NCBI GenBank assembly: GCA_017649745.1
Contig: JAGCGE010000044.1
Location: forward strand, 1 to 19,800
Length of the DNA: 19,800 bases
Direction: 5' to 3'
Origin: Clostridiales bacterium
Lineage (GTDB): Bacteria; Bacillota_A; Clostridia; Saccharofermentanales; Saccharofermentanaceae
The number at the start of each line of letters is the position of its first letter. Within the stretch, counting starts at the first letter, position 1. Of this stretch, positions 1 through 9,400 are shown in pieces. A program made the translations under genes and the position numbers. The notes beneath the pieces are model-generated. The model made no database searches, was not told the DNA's origin, and saw nothing but the letters and a program-made list of their open reading frames with translations.

Positions 1-1
1 G

Positions 2-145
2 GATAAGTTCAGACCGGAATCGGCTAACGAGACTGTCATTGAGGATGAGAATAAAGTAAAGATCGCTAACGGAAACAAGAGCGCTTTTAATCAGGCACAG
101 GCTATGAAAGAACTTCGTGCCATGGAGCGTAAAGACAACAAATAA
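2..145 (+). CDS. C-terminal end of an unidentified protein (partial, left edge)
   Basis: The frame is open from base 2 to a TAA at 143-145 and gives 47 residues. They are highly charged, run through EDENKVKIANGNKS and AMKELRAMERKDNK, and end in a Lys-rich tail. There is no recognisable motif, membrane segment or cell-wall signal, so the function cannot be assigned. It is called coding because the frame is uninterrupted, the codon use matches the next genes, and a hairpin terminator follows 25 bp after the stop. The start and most of the gene lie left of the window. Confidence 0.7.
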   Translation, partial: DKFRPESANETVIEDENKVKIANGNKSAFNQAQAMKELRAMERKDNK

Positions 146-170
146 TTATATTCTTGCGTAGCACATGAGA

Positions 171-211
171 ATAACCTATGGTCGAGGTATCGGCCATAGG
201 TTATAATCTTT
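171..211 (+). terminator. Rho-independent terminator after the first partial gene
   Basis: A perfect 11-bp inverted repeat (ATAACCTATGG at 171-181, CCATAGGTTAT at 194-204) encloses a 12-nt loop and is followed by aatctttt. The stem is fairly AT-rich and the T-run is short, so efficiency is uncertain. The right arm overlaps the candidate -10 of the next gene. Confidence 0.7.
202..207 (+). promoter_or_regulatory. Candidate -10 box for the SDR gene, inside the terminator arm
   Basis: A perfect TATAAT sits at 202-207, about 35 bp before the SDR start. No good -35 lies 16-18 bp upstream; TGGTCG at 179-184 matches TTGACA at only 3 of 6 positions. It is still the best promoter candidate in the gap. 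The SDR gene could instead be reached by read-through. Confidence 0.35.
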
Positions 212-241
212 TCGGAAAGAAAAATCACACGGAGGACAATG

Positions 242-1051
242 ATGAAGATCGCGATCGTTACAGGTGCATCATCGGGTATTGGAGAGGCTTTTCTACGGGA
301 ACTAGTTAAGACTGACGGAGCCTTCGGGAGAAGTTTCGATCAGATTTGGATAATCGCGAGACGTATGGACAAGCTCGAAGCTCTCAGAAACGAGCTTGGC
401 GACAGCGTCGTTCCGCTTAAGATGGATCTGACTGCTCCTGAAGACATTGTGATCCTTGAGGATAAGCTTCGTTCGGAAAAGCCTAAGGTCGATCTTCTCA
501 TCAATTGCGCCGGAATGGGTAAGAGAGGAACAGTTTTCGATAACAGTCTTGATGATCTCGAAAAGACTGTCGAACTTAATTGCAACTGCCTTACTAAGAT
601 AACAAGGATATGCCTTCCGTACATGACGGAGGATAATCCTGATTATAAGAATGGTCCGAGGATCCTGAATATCGCTTCATCAGCGGCTTTCCTGCCTCAG
701 CCTGGCTTCTCTGTTTACGCAGCATCGAAGTCGTATGTAACGAGCTTTTCGAGAGCTCTAAGAGTCGAAGTCAGAAAGTTCAATATCGGTGTTACGACTG
801 TGTGCCCTGGTCCTGTTAAGACGGAGTTTCTTAAGAAGGCGACAGACAACAAGGAAGGTGACTTCACCGGCATAAGAGCACTTTGCGCGGCTGACCCTGT
901 GAAACTTGCGAAGGCTTCATTAAAGGCTGCAAGGAAGGGCAGGGGAATGCTCGTTTATAAGGTCTCACAGAAGGCACTTCATGTCGCATCCAAGATCGTT
1001 CCGACATCACTTATTCTCTGGGTCGAGAAGGTCACAATGAAACAGTGCTGA
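242..1051 (+). CDS. SDR-family NAD(P)-dependent oxidoreductase
   Basis: A 269-residue classical short-chain dehydrogenase/reductase, the usual length for the family. In order: the Rossmann cofactor motif TGASSGIG (from about residue 7); an Arg pair IIARR at the end of beta-2, which favours NADP(H) (inference); NCAG at about 88-91; catalytic Ser in NIASSAAF (about 146); and YAASK with catalytic Tyr159 and Lys163. PGPVKTEF after the active site is also typical. The C-terminus is basic and hydrophobic, as in DltE/YqjQ-like SDRs of Bacillota. The substrate cannot be read from sequence. GGAGG at 231-235 leaves 6 nt to the ATG at 242 but only 3 nt to the ATG at 239, so the second Met is preferred; a start at 239 adds one residue. 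It stands alone between a terminator and the next promoter. Confidence 0.93.
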   Translation: MKIAIVTGASSGIGEAFLRELVKTDGAFGRSFDQIWIIARRMDKLEALRNELGDSVVPLKMDLTAPEDIVILEDKLRSEKPKVDLLINCAGMGKRGTVFDNSLDDLEKTVELNCNCLTKITRICLPYMTEDNPDYKNGPRILNIASSAAFLPQPGFSVYAASKSYVTSFSRALRVEVRKFNIGVTTVCPGPVKTEFLKKATDNKEGDFTGIRALCAADPVKLAKASLKAARKGRGMLVYKVSQKALHVASKIVPTSLILWVEKVTMKQC

Positions 1052-1078
1052 CATAAGCCGATTTAGTGGTATTTGTAC

Positions 1079-1109
1079 ACTAGACTAGTTTAGTATGCAC
1101 TTTTATAAT
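1079..1109 (+). promoter_or_regulatory. Promoter of the ABC-F operon with a palindrome over the -35
   Basis: The -35-like TAGACT (1081-1086, 4 of 6 to TTGACA) and a perfect TATAAT (1104-1109) are separated by 17 bp, placing the transcription start near 1116. The -35 lies inside the palindrome ACTAG-A-CTAGT (1079-1089), which could be an operator. The start codon at 1145 is preceded by AGGAG at 1133-1137. Confidence 0.6.
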
Positions 1110-1144
1110 GATTCACGGATTCACTAGAAAAGAGGAGAAGATAA

Positions 1145-2755
1145 ATGCTTGACGTCTCTAACGTTACCCTTATGTTTGGAAGCAGAACGCTTTTCGAAGG
1201 GGTAAATATTCAATTCACAAAAGGTAACTGCTACGGCATCATTGGTGCTAACGGTGCAGGTAAATCGACATTCCTTAAGGTATTGACCGGAGAGGTCGAG
1301 CCACAGAAGGGTTTTGTAAACCTTCCTAAGACGGAGAGAATGTCAGTCCTCGAACAGGATCACTTTAAATATGACGATTACCTCGTAAGGGAGACCGTTA
1401 TCATGGGTCACAAGCGCCTTTACGAGATCATGAAAGAGAAGGAAAGGCTCTATGCGAAGCCTGACTTCAACGACGAAGACGGAATCTTATTAGGCGAGCT
1501 CGAAGGAGAGTTCGCAGAGCTCGACGGTTGGTCTGCTGAGAGTAATGCCGAGATACTTCTTCAGGGTCTTGGCATGGGTGAAGAATTCTATGAGCGTCCA
1601 ATGAGAGATCTTACTGGTGGTCAGAAGGTCAAGGTCCTTCTTGCTCAGGCATTGTTCGGTAACCCGGATGTTCTCCTTCTCGACGAGCCTACGAACCACC
1701 TCGATCTTAACAGCTGCCGCTGGCTCGAGAACTATCTCATGGACTTCGAGAACTGTGTCCTCGTTGTATCTCATGACCGTCACTTCCTTAACAAAGTATG
1801 TACCCACATCGTAGATATCGACTTTAAGCAGGTTACACTTTTCCAGGGCAACTACGATTTCTGGTATGAATATACACAGCTTTCGCTTCGCCAGCTCCGT
1901 GATCAGACAAAGAAGATCGAAGCAAGAAGGAAAGAACTCCAGGACTTCATCGCGAGATTCTCTGCGAATGCTTCTAAGTCCAAGCAGGCAACAAGCCGTA
2001 AGAAGCTTCTCGAAAACATGGAACTTCCTGAAGTTAAGCAATCTTCTAGAAGATATCCGTTCATTGCATTTACTCAGGATCGTGAGATCGGTAACGATGT
2101 CTTGTTCGTAACAGATGTTTCAGCTACAAGCAACGGCAGACAGACATTGAGCCATGTAACTTTTTCGATGGAGAGAGATGACAGGATCGCATTTGTCGGT
2201 AAGGACGAAGTAGCGATCACGCAGATCCTTAATATCCTCGCAGGTGAAGAAGAGGATTATGAAGGTGAGGTCAAGTGGGGTATCACAACATCCAGATCTT
2301 ATCTTCCTAAGGACAACTCGAAATTCTTCGACGGCTGTGACTTAACCCTTGCTGACTGGCTTAGACAGTTCTCCAAGGATCAGACAGAAACATACATAAG
2401 AGGATTCCTTGGAAGGATGCTTTTCTCAGGTGAAGAAGCAGGCAAGAGCGCGAAGGTCCTTTCTGGAGGAGAGAAAGTTCGTCTCATGCTTTCACGTATG
2501 ATGCTTACAAACTCCAACATCATTATCCTTGACGATCCTACGAACCACTTGGACCTTGAGGCTATCACTTCTCTTAACGAAGGTATCAAGAAGTTCCCGG
2601 GTCCGATCCTCTTTACTTCTCATGACCGCGAGCTTGTAAATACAGTTGCTAATCGTATCATTGAGATCACTGATAGTGGTATAATCGATAAGAGAATGAC
2701 CTACGACGAATATCTCGAATGGCGTTCGGAAAATGTCGAGGGCAGTCTCGATTAA
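1145..2755 (+). CDS. ABC-F family ATPase (ribosome-associated type), degenerate second ATP site
   Basis: A 536-residue soluble protein with two ABC ATPase domains and no membrane segment, the ABC-F layout (EttA, YbiT, Uup, resistance factors); members known in detail act on the ribosome. Domain 1 is complete: Walker A GANGAGKS (34-41), signature LTGGQ (156-160), Walker B DEPTNHLD (180-187), H-loop in VVSHDRHF. A charged helical linker (about 245-315) fits the interdomain element. Domain 2 keeps LSGGE (439-443) and an H-loop (TSHDRE), but its Walker A reads GKDEVAIT (352-359) with Ile where Lys is expected, and its Walker B is DDPTNHLD (463-470) with Asp in place of catalytic Glu. Site 1 (Walker A/B of domain 1 plus LSGGE of domain 2) is therefore intact and site 2 looks weakened. 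The layout is nearest YbiT/YkpA-like housekeeping ABC-F proteins; a resistance role is possible but unsupported. First gene of a two-gene operon. Confidence 0.93.
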   Translation: MLDVSNVTLMFGSRTLFEGVNIQFTKGNCYGIIGANGAGKSTFLKVLTGEVEPQKGFVNLPKTERMSVLEQDHFKYDDYLVRETVIMGHKRLYEIMKEKERLYAKPDFNDEDGILLGELEGEFAELDGWSAESNAEILLQGLGMGEEFYERPMRDLTGGQKVKVLLAQALFGNPDVLLLDEPTNHLDLNSCRWLENYLMDFENCVLVVSHDRHFLNKVCTHIVDIDFKQVTLFQGNYDFWYEYTQLSLRQLRDQTKKIEARRKELQDFIARFSANASKSKQATSRKKLLENMELPEVKQSSRRYPFIAFTQDREIGNDVLFVTDVSATSNGRQTLSHVTFSMERDDRIAFVGKDEVAITQILNILAGEEEDYEGEVKWGITTSRSYLPKDNSKFFDGCDLTLADWLRQFSKDQTETYIRGFLGRMLFSGEEAGKSAKVLSGGEKVRLMLSRMMLTNSNIIILDDPTNHLDLEAITSLNEGIKKFPGPILFTSHDRELVNTVANRIIEITDSGIIDKRMTYDEYLEWRSENVEGSLD

Positions 2756-2774
2756 TCGATCGGAGGACTGATAC

Positions 2775-3122
2775 ATGTCTACTACCAAAACTTGCGTTAC
2801 ACCGACTTTTGAGAGCATCTATAACGAGATCGCTTTAAGAGCATCAAAGGCTAAGTTTACATCGGATTTCTTTGCTACACAGATCACTCTTACGGGTAAG
2901 CTCGAATTCAGACCATTATATGTGAAGGTAGAGGATCGTAAAGCCGAAGTTGCACCATACGAATACAACAATGCGAGTTTTTATATTGATGCGGATACAG
3001 ATGTTTTTGCTGCTATCCTGAATGGTAAGAGATGTATCTGTGATGCGATCTCAGAACACGCTGTTGTGATACATGGAGATCCTAATATGGTTGTTTTGTT
3101 TATCAAAGCAATGCAGTTATAA
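2775..3122 (+). CDS. Small SCP2 sterol-carrier-like protein
   Basis: 115 residues, no signal peptide or membrane helix. It starts 19 bp after the ABC-F stop with GGAGG at 2762-2766 and 8 nt to the ATG, so the two genes are surely co-transcribed. The C-terminal half (DADTDVFAAILNGKR, then SEHAVVIHGDPNMVVLFIKA) has the order expected of an SCP2 domain: a strand, the loop before an amphipathic helix ending in NGK, then a short strand with HGD and a final helix. SCP2 folds bind lipids or other hydrophobic ligands in a pocket; the ligand here is unknown. The family call is by pattern memory only and is moderate. Being next to an ABC-F ATPase suggests shared expression, not a proven shared function. 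Confidence 0.8.
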   Translation: MSTTKTCVTPTFESIYNEIALRASKAKFTSDFFATQITLTGKLEFRPLYVKVEDRKAEVAPYEYNNASFYIDADTDVFAAILNGKRCICDAISEHAVVIHGDPNMVVLFIKAMQL

Positions 3123-3159
3123 TCAGATTTTGTCAATTAGTACCCAATTAAGGGCATTC

Positions 3160-3194
3160 GATCCACCGTTTTCAGCGGTGGATCATTATTTTTT
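3160..3194 (+). terminator. Rho-independent terminator of the ABC-F/SCP2 operon
   Basis: A perfect 9-bp GC-rich stem, GATCCACCG (3160-3168) with CGGTGGATC (3176-3184), has a 7-nt loop and is followed by attatttttt. It lies 37 bp after the stop of the SCP2-like gene. This is a strong intrinsic terminator. Confidence 0.92.
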
Positions 3195-3404
3195 GCAAAA
3201 CGTTTCGCGATGAAAAGGCGGGACTGATCACATTAAAAACGGGCATATATTCTTTGCTTATTTCCCAGGGTAACAGAAACTTAACCTTTACATCGTTTTT
3301 GTACAATGTAACTGAAAAAAATGTCAGTTTTTTGATTTGATAATTACCTCCGACCGTTATTTAATATAAATATTATATTTAGTGTTAGTCTGGGGGGGTT
3401 CGAT
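3195..3404 (+). promoter_or_regulatory. Leader/promoter region of the giant CAP-Ig operon
   Basis: 210 bp without a gene. The best promoter is TTGATA (3337-3342), a 17-bp spacer and TTTAAT (3360-3365, 5 of 6 to TATAAT), in a very AT-rich stretch with other possible -10 boxes (TATAAA 3365-3370, TATTAT 3371-3376). Upstream, AACTGA (3310-3315) and TCAGTT (3324-3329) form a weak 6-bp hairpin followed by six T, either a weak terminator or an operator-like repeat. No riboswitch consensus was recognised. Confidence 0.45.
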
Positions 3405-3407
3405 TTG
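3392..3407 (+). promoter_or_regulatory. G-rich ribosome binding site selecting a TTG start
   Basis: A run of seven G (3392-3398) is followed 6 nt later by TTG at 3405-3407. The next in-frame ATG (3417) is 18 nt from the G-run, too far for normal use, and would remove the TRR part of the basic n-region of the signal peptide. The TTG is therefore preferred. Confidence 0.7.
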
Positions 3408-6400
3408 ACACGCAGAATGTTTGATAAGGCAAGACTATTGGCTCTTGTCCTTGTAGGATTACTCACGATCACATTATTCCAAGTTCCTGTTAATGCAGCG
3501 GTTATCGAGAGAGATATACCGATCGAGCATGATCAGGAAACAGCTCGTCAGTTGTTTGACTTGATCAATACTTACAGATCAAATAACGGTGCACCACAGC
3601 TGACTTATGATTACACGATCGAGCAGATCGCTATCATAAGAACTGAGGAGCTCGGAGAGAATTACGGTAATATCCGTCCGAATGGTCAGAAGTGGAATAC
3701 CGTAAAGATCGGTGATGTCGTATCTAATGGTGAGTGCAGGAACCAGGGTTGTACTTCTGCACAAAGTTTCTACAACGAATTGATAGATACGAAGGGCAAT
3801 AATCCGTACTTAGAGTTCCTTCTTGATGGAGACTTCGCTTCGATCGGTATCGGTTATGCGAAGATCAACGGTATCGGCTACTGGGCTGTCGAATTCGCAA
3901 CGGATGTCTATAACACCAACGAGACTGTTCCGGATAAATCAACTACCTACAGACACGTTACAGTCGATCTCGCTAATGCCATAGGTTATTGTACTATCGT
4001 GATCGACGGTACGGAAAAAATGTCTTATGAGAATCTGTATAAGAATGCTGCGTACACTATAGAGACTAAGGGAGTAAGGCTCTCATATGGTAGTGGCTAT
4101 AACTCATATATATACCTCAATCCAGACGAATACACTGTTGAATGGTCAGCAGACAGTGACAATCTTGTTTTCCAAGACGGCATGATGTATACGAATGACG
4201 GTTGTTTTGATTGCGAAGTTTACGCAAATGTCTATTACGAAGGTGTTCGCATAGCCGGTAATTCAGTTACTGTTTTTGCCAATATGAATAACAACCCTAA
4301 TCCTGTTACTCCTACACCGGATCCTACGGATACCCCAACTGTAAATCCTGTTAAAGATCTCAGAACTGACAGTGACAAGACAAAGAATGTCTTGATGAAC
4401 GATTCTGTTACTCTTGAAGCAAAGATCAATGCCAGTGATTTCCAGCAGGTAAGATATCAGTGGAGAAAACTGAATGAATACAACGGAAGTTATATCATCA
4501 TCCAGGGAAAAACTGACTCAACATTTACATTCTCTGCTGATGAGACAGCTACATACAGATGTGAGGTCAAGGCAGACGGTAATACATATAATCTTGATTA
4601 CAAGGTCAATGTTACTACTCCGGAACTCACGATCTCAGACAGCAATCTTAACAGAACAGTCAACAAGGGCTCTTCAGTAGTTCTTGCTCCAACAGTAAAG
4701 GGAACCGGTGATATTGCTTATACATGGGCATATATCGCAGACAATGGAAATGCTACTGTTTTGGGATATGACAGTGTGCTTGATTTTATCCCGAACAAAG
4801 AAGGTACATACAGATGCCTTGTTCATGATAATTACAGCAACTACAAGCAGATAGATTACACTATCACTCTTAAGGATATTTCGCTTATCGATCAGACACC
4901 TGAAGAGAATAAGAGCATTACTGCGATTAAGGGTAACCAGTACACATTGCAGACAGTAGTTAAGGGAGAAGGAACCCTCAGTTATTCCTGGCAGGTATCC
5001 GAGAATGGCGGCAGTTATACTACTGTTGCAAATGCAAGAAAGAGCAGCCTTACTATTACGGCTAATACTACAGCTACATATCGTTGTATCGTAACTGATT
5101 CATATCAGCAGTCAGTTACAGTATCGTTCGATGTTTTCGTTTCTACTCCTGTCCTTGAAGACAGAGGAACAGTAAAGATCGTAACTTCACCGAAGAACGT
5201 TACTGCATCTCTTACTGCACTTGTTAATACAGATGAGACAGAGGGTATTCATTATAACTGGTATAAGGTTAATTCCGATGATTCACTCACATCCGTAGGA
5301 ACAGATAACAAGACTTATTCTCTTACTGCAACCGAGAGCGGTAATTACAGATGTATCGTTACTGATAAGTTCGACAACAGTCTTACATTGAACTTTACTC
5401 TTCTCGTAGCTGGTATCGTTGATAAGACACCTGATGAGAATAAGAACATCAAGACTCAGAGTGGAAAGAGTGTAACTCTTAAGGCACTTTATGAGTCTCA
5501 GACAGTTGTTAATACAAGTGCGTGCGAATGGCAGGTAGAACAGAACGGTAAATTTGTAAAAGTTAAAGCAGATGATACCGGCGTTTATACTTTCAGACCA
5601 ACAGAAAATGCCGAGTACCGCTATGTTGTTAAGGACTATCTTGGCGAGACATTGAATATCGATTTTAATATCGAGATCATCAACTCGAATTTCTCTGCAG
5701 AGCAGGCTTCCTTTACTGTTAAGTCAGGCTCTGAAGTTACAATGAAAGTATTAGGCACTTCCAATTCCGGCAGCATTACATACAGATGGTATAAAGTTGG
5801 TACGGACAACAACATTTCAGTTGGCGGAAATGTTGATACATTAACAGTTTCTCCTGTTAATTCCGAGAACTATATCTGTGATGTTTACGACGGATATGTA
5901 ACTACTACTGTAAGATTTACGATCAATGTTCCTAAGCTTACAGTTGTAACTACTTCACCTATTGATGTAAGCATTCTGGAAGGCAATTCAACAACATTAG
6001 GAGTTAGCGCTGAAAGCGATATTACATACACTCCTACATATTCTTGGGAAAAATCTTCCAACGGTACTGATTTCACTACGATATCAGGCCAGACAAAGAA
6101 AACGATTACGGTAAATCCTACGTCTTCAACTTATTATCGTTGTACGGTATCAGACGGCGGATATAATACCGTATCTAAAGTATTCTATGTTTCAGTAGAG
6201 ACTATCGAACTTAGTTGTACAAATACTTATGAAGAGAGAAACCTCGTTCTTCCATATGATAGTTCTCCTACTTTTGAGGCTAAGGTTTCTTCTAATTCAA
6301 CCACGGTAAATTATAAGTGGTACAGGATCGATGAGAACGGTTCTGCAACTGGCGTTGGAACTAATAAGAAAACTTACTCAGTATCTTCGCTCAGTGGTTT

Positions 6401-9400
6401 GAAAAAATCTACGACATTCCGTTGCGATGTAACTGCAGGAAGTCATTCCATCAGTATCTATTTCAACGTAACAATACCTGAGCTTACAGATCGCACACCG
6501 GCTTCTGATAAGAATGTAAAGATCAAACTCGGTCAATCCGTAACTCTTACAGCTCTTTATGATTCTTATGGAGATAGTTCAGTTCAGTGGTGCACTAAGT
6601 CCATGGGTTCTTATACTCCTATTGCTGGAGCTACATCTGATTCATTTACAGTAACTCCTGAAAAGGGTGGTGTAAGCTACTACTATTGCAAGGTAAGTGA
6701 TTCGTATAATAACGAGCTCTACATCGAGTATACAGTTAATGTATGCGAGATGACATCCAAGGCTTTGACTCCTACCAGAAGTGTTGTAGCAGCAGGTACT
6801 TCCGATACTATGAAGGTAGAAGTCAAGACAACTCCTAACACAAGTGTTGAGTACAGATGGGCTGTAGTAACTAACGGTAACAAGAACTACATCGAAGGAG
6901 AGAATACTTCTTCACTTTCAGTTACTGTTAATTCTTCAACAAAGTATTGCTGGGAGATCACAAGTGAGTATGATATACAGTTTGTTTACTTTGAGTATGT
7001 AGTTCCTAAGATGACAGTAACAGCAAATAACGATACAGATATCATCTGTAAGGCAAATGATACTGTCAGATTGGAGATCAATGCTGTAAGCGACTCAACA
7101 TCTAATATCACTTACAAGTGGTCATATTCAACTGACGGCGGTCAGAACTATACTGATATCGTCAGATACACTTCAACATTGCTTCCTTCCGTAAAGCAGA
7201 CAACTATGTATCGTTGTGTTGTTTCTGACGGAATAAACACTGAGACGGTTATCTTTATGGTAAAAGTTGCATCTCTTACTATGAATGCAACAAGCCAGAC
7301 TTCCTTTATCAAAAAGTCAGGTGATACTGTCAAGATGTCAGTAGATGCTGTTACTGTAAACGGATCACCTGTTGAGTATACCTGGTACGTATCAAATAAC
7401 GGTGGTATCAGCTACACTCAGATCAGTAATTCTAATAGTAAAGAACACAGTATCACAGTAGATTCTTCGTTAAAGTATAAATGTACTGCTTTTGACGGAT
7501 ATAACACAGAGAGCGTATATTTTGACGTTAAGATGGCTACCTTAAGTGTTACTAGAGTTTCCAATCAATCTTATGAAGTCAAGAAGGGAACAGGCATAAC
7601 TCTTGAGGTCAATGTTGATACCAATATTCCTGGAACAACATATACATGGTACAGATCCGGAGTTGTTATTGACGGTGTTTCTACAACAACATTGAATATC
7701 GTTGCTGACAGCTCAGCTGAATACAGTTTTGTAGCTTCTAATGATTATGAGACTTCTGAACCTGTTACTTTTAGCGTGAAAGTTCCGGTTTTGACTGCTC
7801 AGGCAAAATCAGAAACAAATGTAAGTATCATCAAGGGCAATTCAGTTGATCTGAATGTTGAGGCACAAACAACTTCAACTTCTTCTGAAGTTAAGTATTC
7901 CTGGTCAGTATCAAATGCAGGAGGAGAATATGTTTCTGTTTTCGGAGACGAGAATTCGATCACAGTTTCTCCTAATGCTACATGCAGATATTGCTGTACA
8001 GTAAGTGACAAGTTCAATGAAGAAAAGATCTATTTTGATGTCACAGTAAACTCCGTAAAGATTACGGACAAGACTGCTGTTCAGGATAAGATCAAGACTG
8101 TTCAGAGTGGCACAAATGTTGTCTTTAAAGCTGAAGTCGATACTAATGTTAATGTTTATTACTACTGGGAAAAGATGACAGAAGACGGCCCTGTTTCAGT
8201 AACAGGTGACGGTGCTTCCTATATGTTCAGAGCAGATTCTACAGCTGATTACAGATGTATCGTAACTGATAATAAGGAAGAAGAGGTTATCATCTATTTC
8301 AAGGTAATCGTTCCAAAGATTACTGTCGTAGATGAGCCATCATCACCAAGAGATTTCACTGCAAAATATAATGAGACTTATACTTTGACAGCTGAGGTCG
8401 AGGCAGATGCCGATACACATTATAAGTGGATGCAGAAAGCCGGAGACAACTATGTTTCAACAGGTGTTGAAAGTGAGTCCTATTTGTTCAAGGCAACAGC
8501 TTCCACATCTTTAAGATGCATCGTTACTGATGACTATGGAAACGAAGTCAGCATCGATTTCAACATTACTGTTCCTACTCTTAGGGCTGAGACAGATTCT
8601 GTTAACTATAAGAGAGGTAAGGGCGACAGAGTAGATCTTTATGCTGTTGCAACAAGCGATGTTAATTCCGTGCTCCATTATGCATGGTACGAAGTATCTG
8701 CTAACGGACAGGCAAAACTCTTAGACTGTACTACTGAGTCATACAGAGTTTATCCTACATCTTCTGTAACTTATCGTTGTGATGTTACTGATGATTACAA
8801 CAACAAGGTAAGCATCACTTATAATATTGAGATCTTCGGACTTACTGTTTCTACAGAACAAAAGGATTTCGAGATCTTCAAGGGCTCAAAGGCTGAGCTT
8901 GAATTATCAGCTGTTACTACATCTGATAAGGCCGTATCATTCAAGTGGTATCAGAATGATACAGAATCAACACCATTTAATACAAAAGACAGTAAGGTAT
9001 CGGTAGCACCTGAAACAAATACGACATACTACTGTATCGTATCTGATGGCTATAACATCGAGACTGTTAAGTTTACAGTTACAGTTATCGTTCCTACTCT
9101 TACGGTAACTACAGAGAAGAACACATACAGTGTTTACAAGAACGAGACAGTATCGTTGAGCGTTAACGCAGTAAGCACAGGTGAGGGCGCTCTTGTTTAT
9201 GAATGGTATAAGAAGAATGGTGAGTCTTATGAACTTATAAGCGGTGCTGAGTCATATTCTTATACGTTTAATGCTGAAGTATCCGGTTCTTATCGTTGTA
9301 CGGTAAAGGATAGCTATGGTAACAGATCAGATGTTGAGTTTACAGTCAACGTTACAACACCTGAGTTTATCGTTGATCCTGATCTTGAGACAGTTATCAA

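Noticed and set aside
1490..2041. 183-residue open frame on the minus strand inside the ABC-F gene
   Set aside because: Antisense shadow of a well-supported ABC-F gene; no motif and no ribosome binding site.
3308..3338. Hairpin at 3310-3329 as a riboswitch or strong terminator
   Set aside because: The stem is only 6 bp and the loop A-rich. It lies upstream of the best promoter candidate, and no known riboswitch core was recognised.
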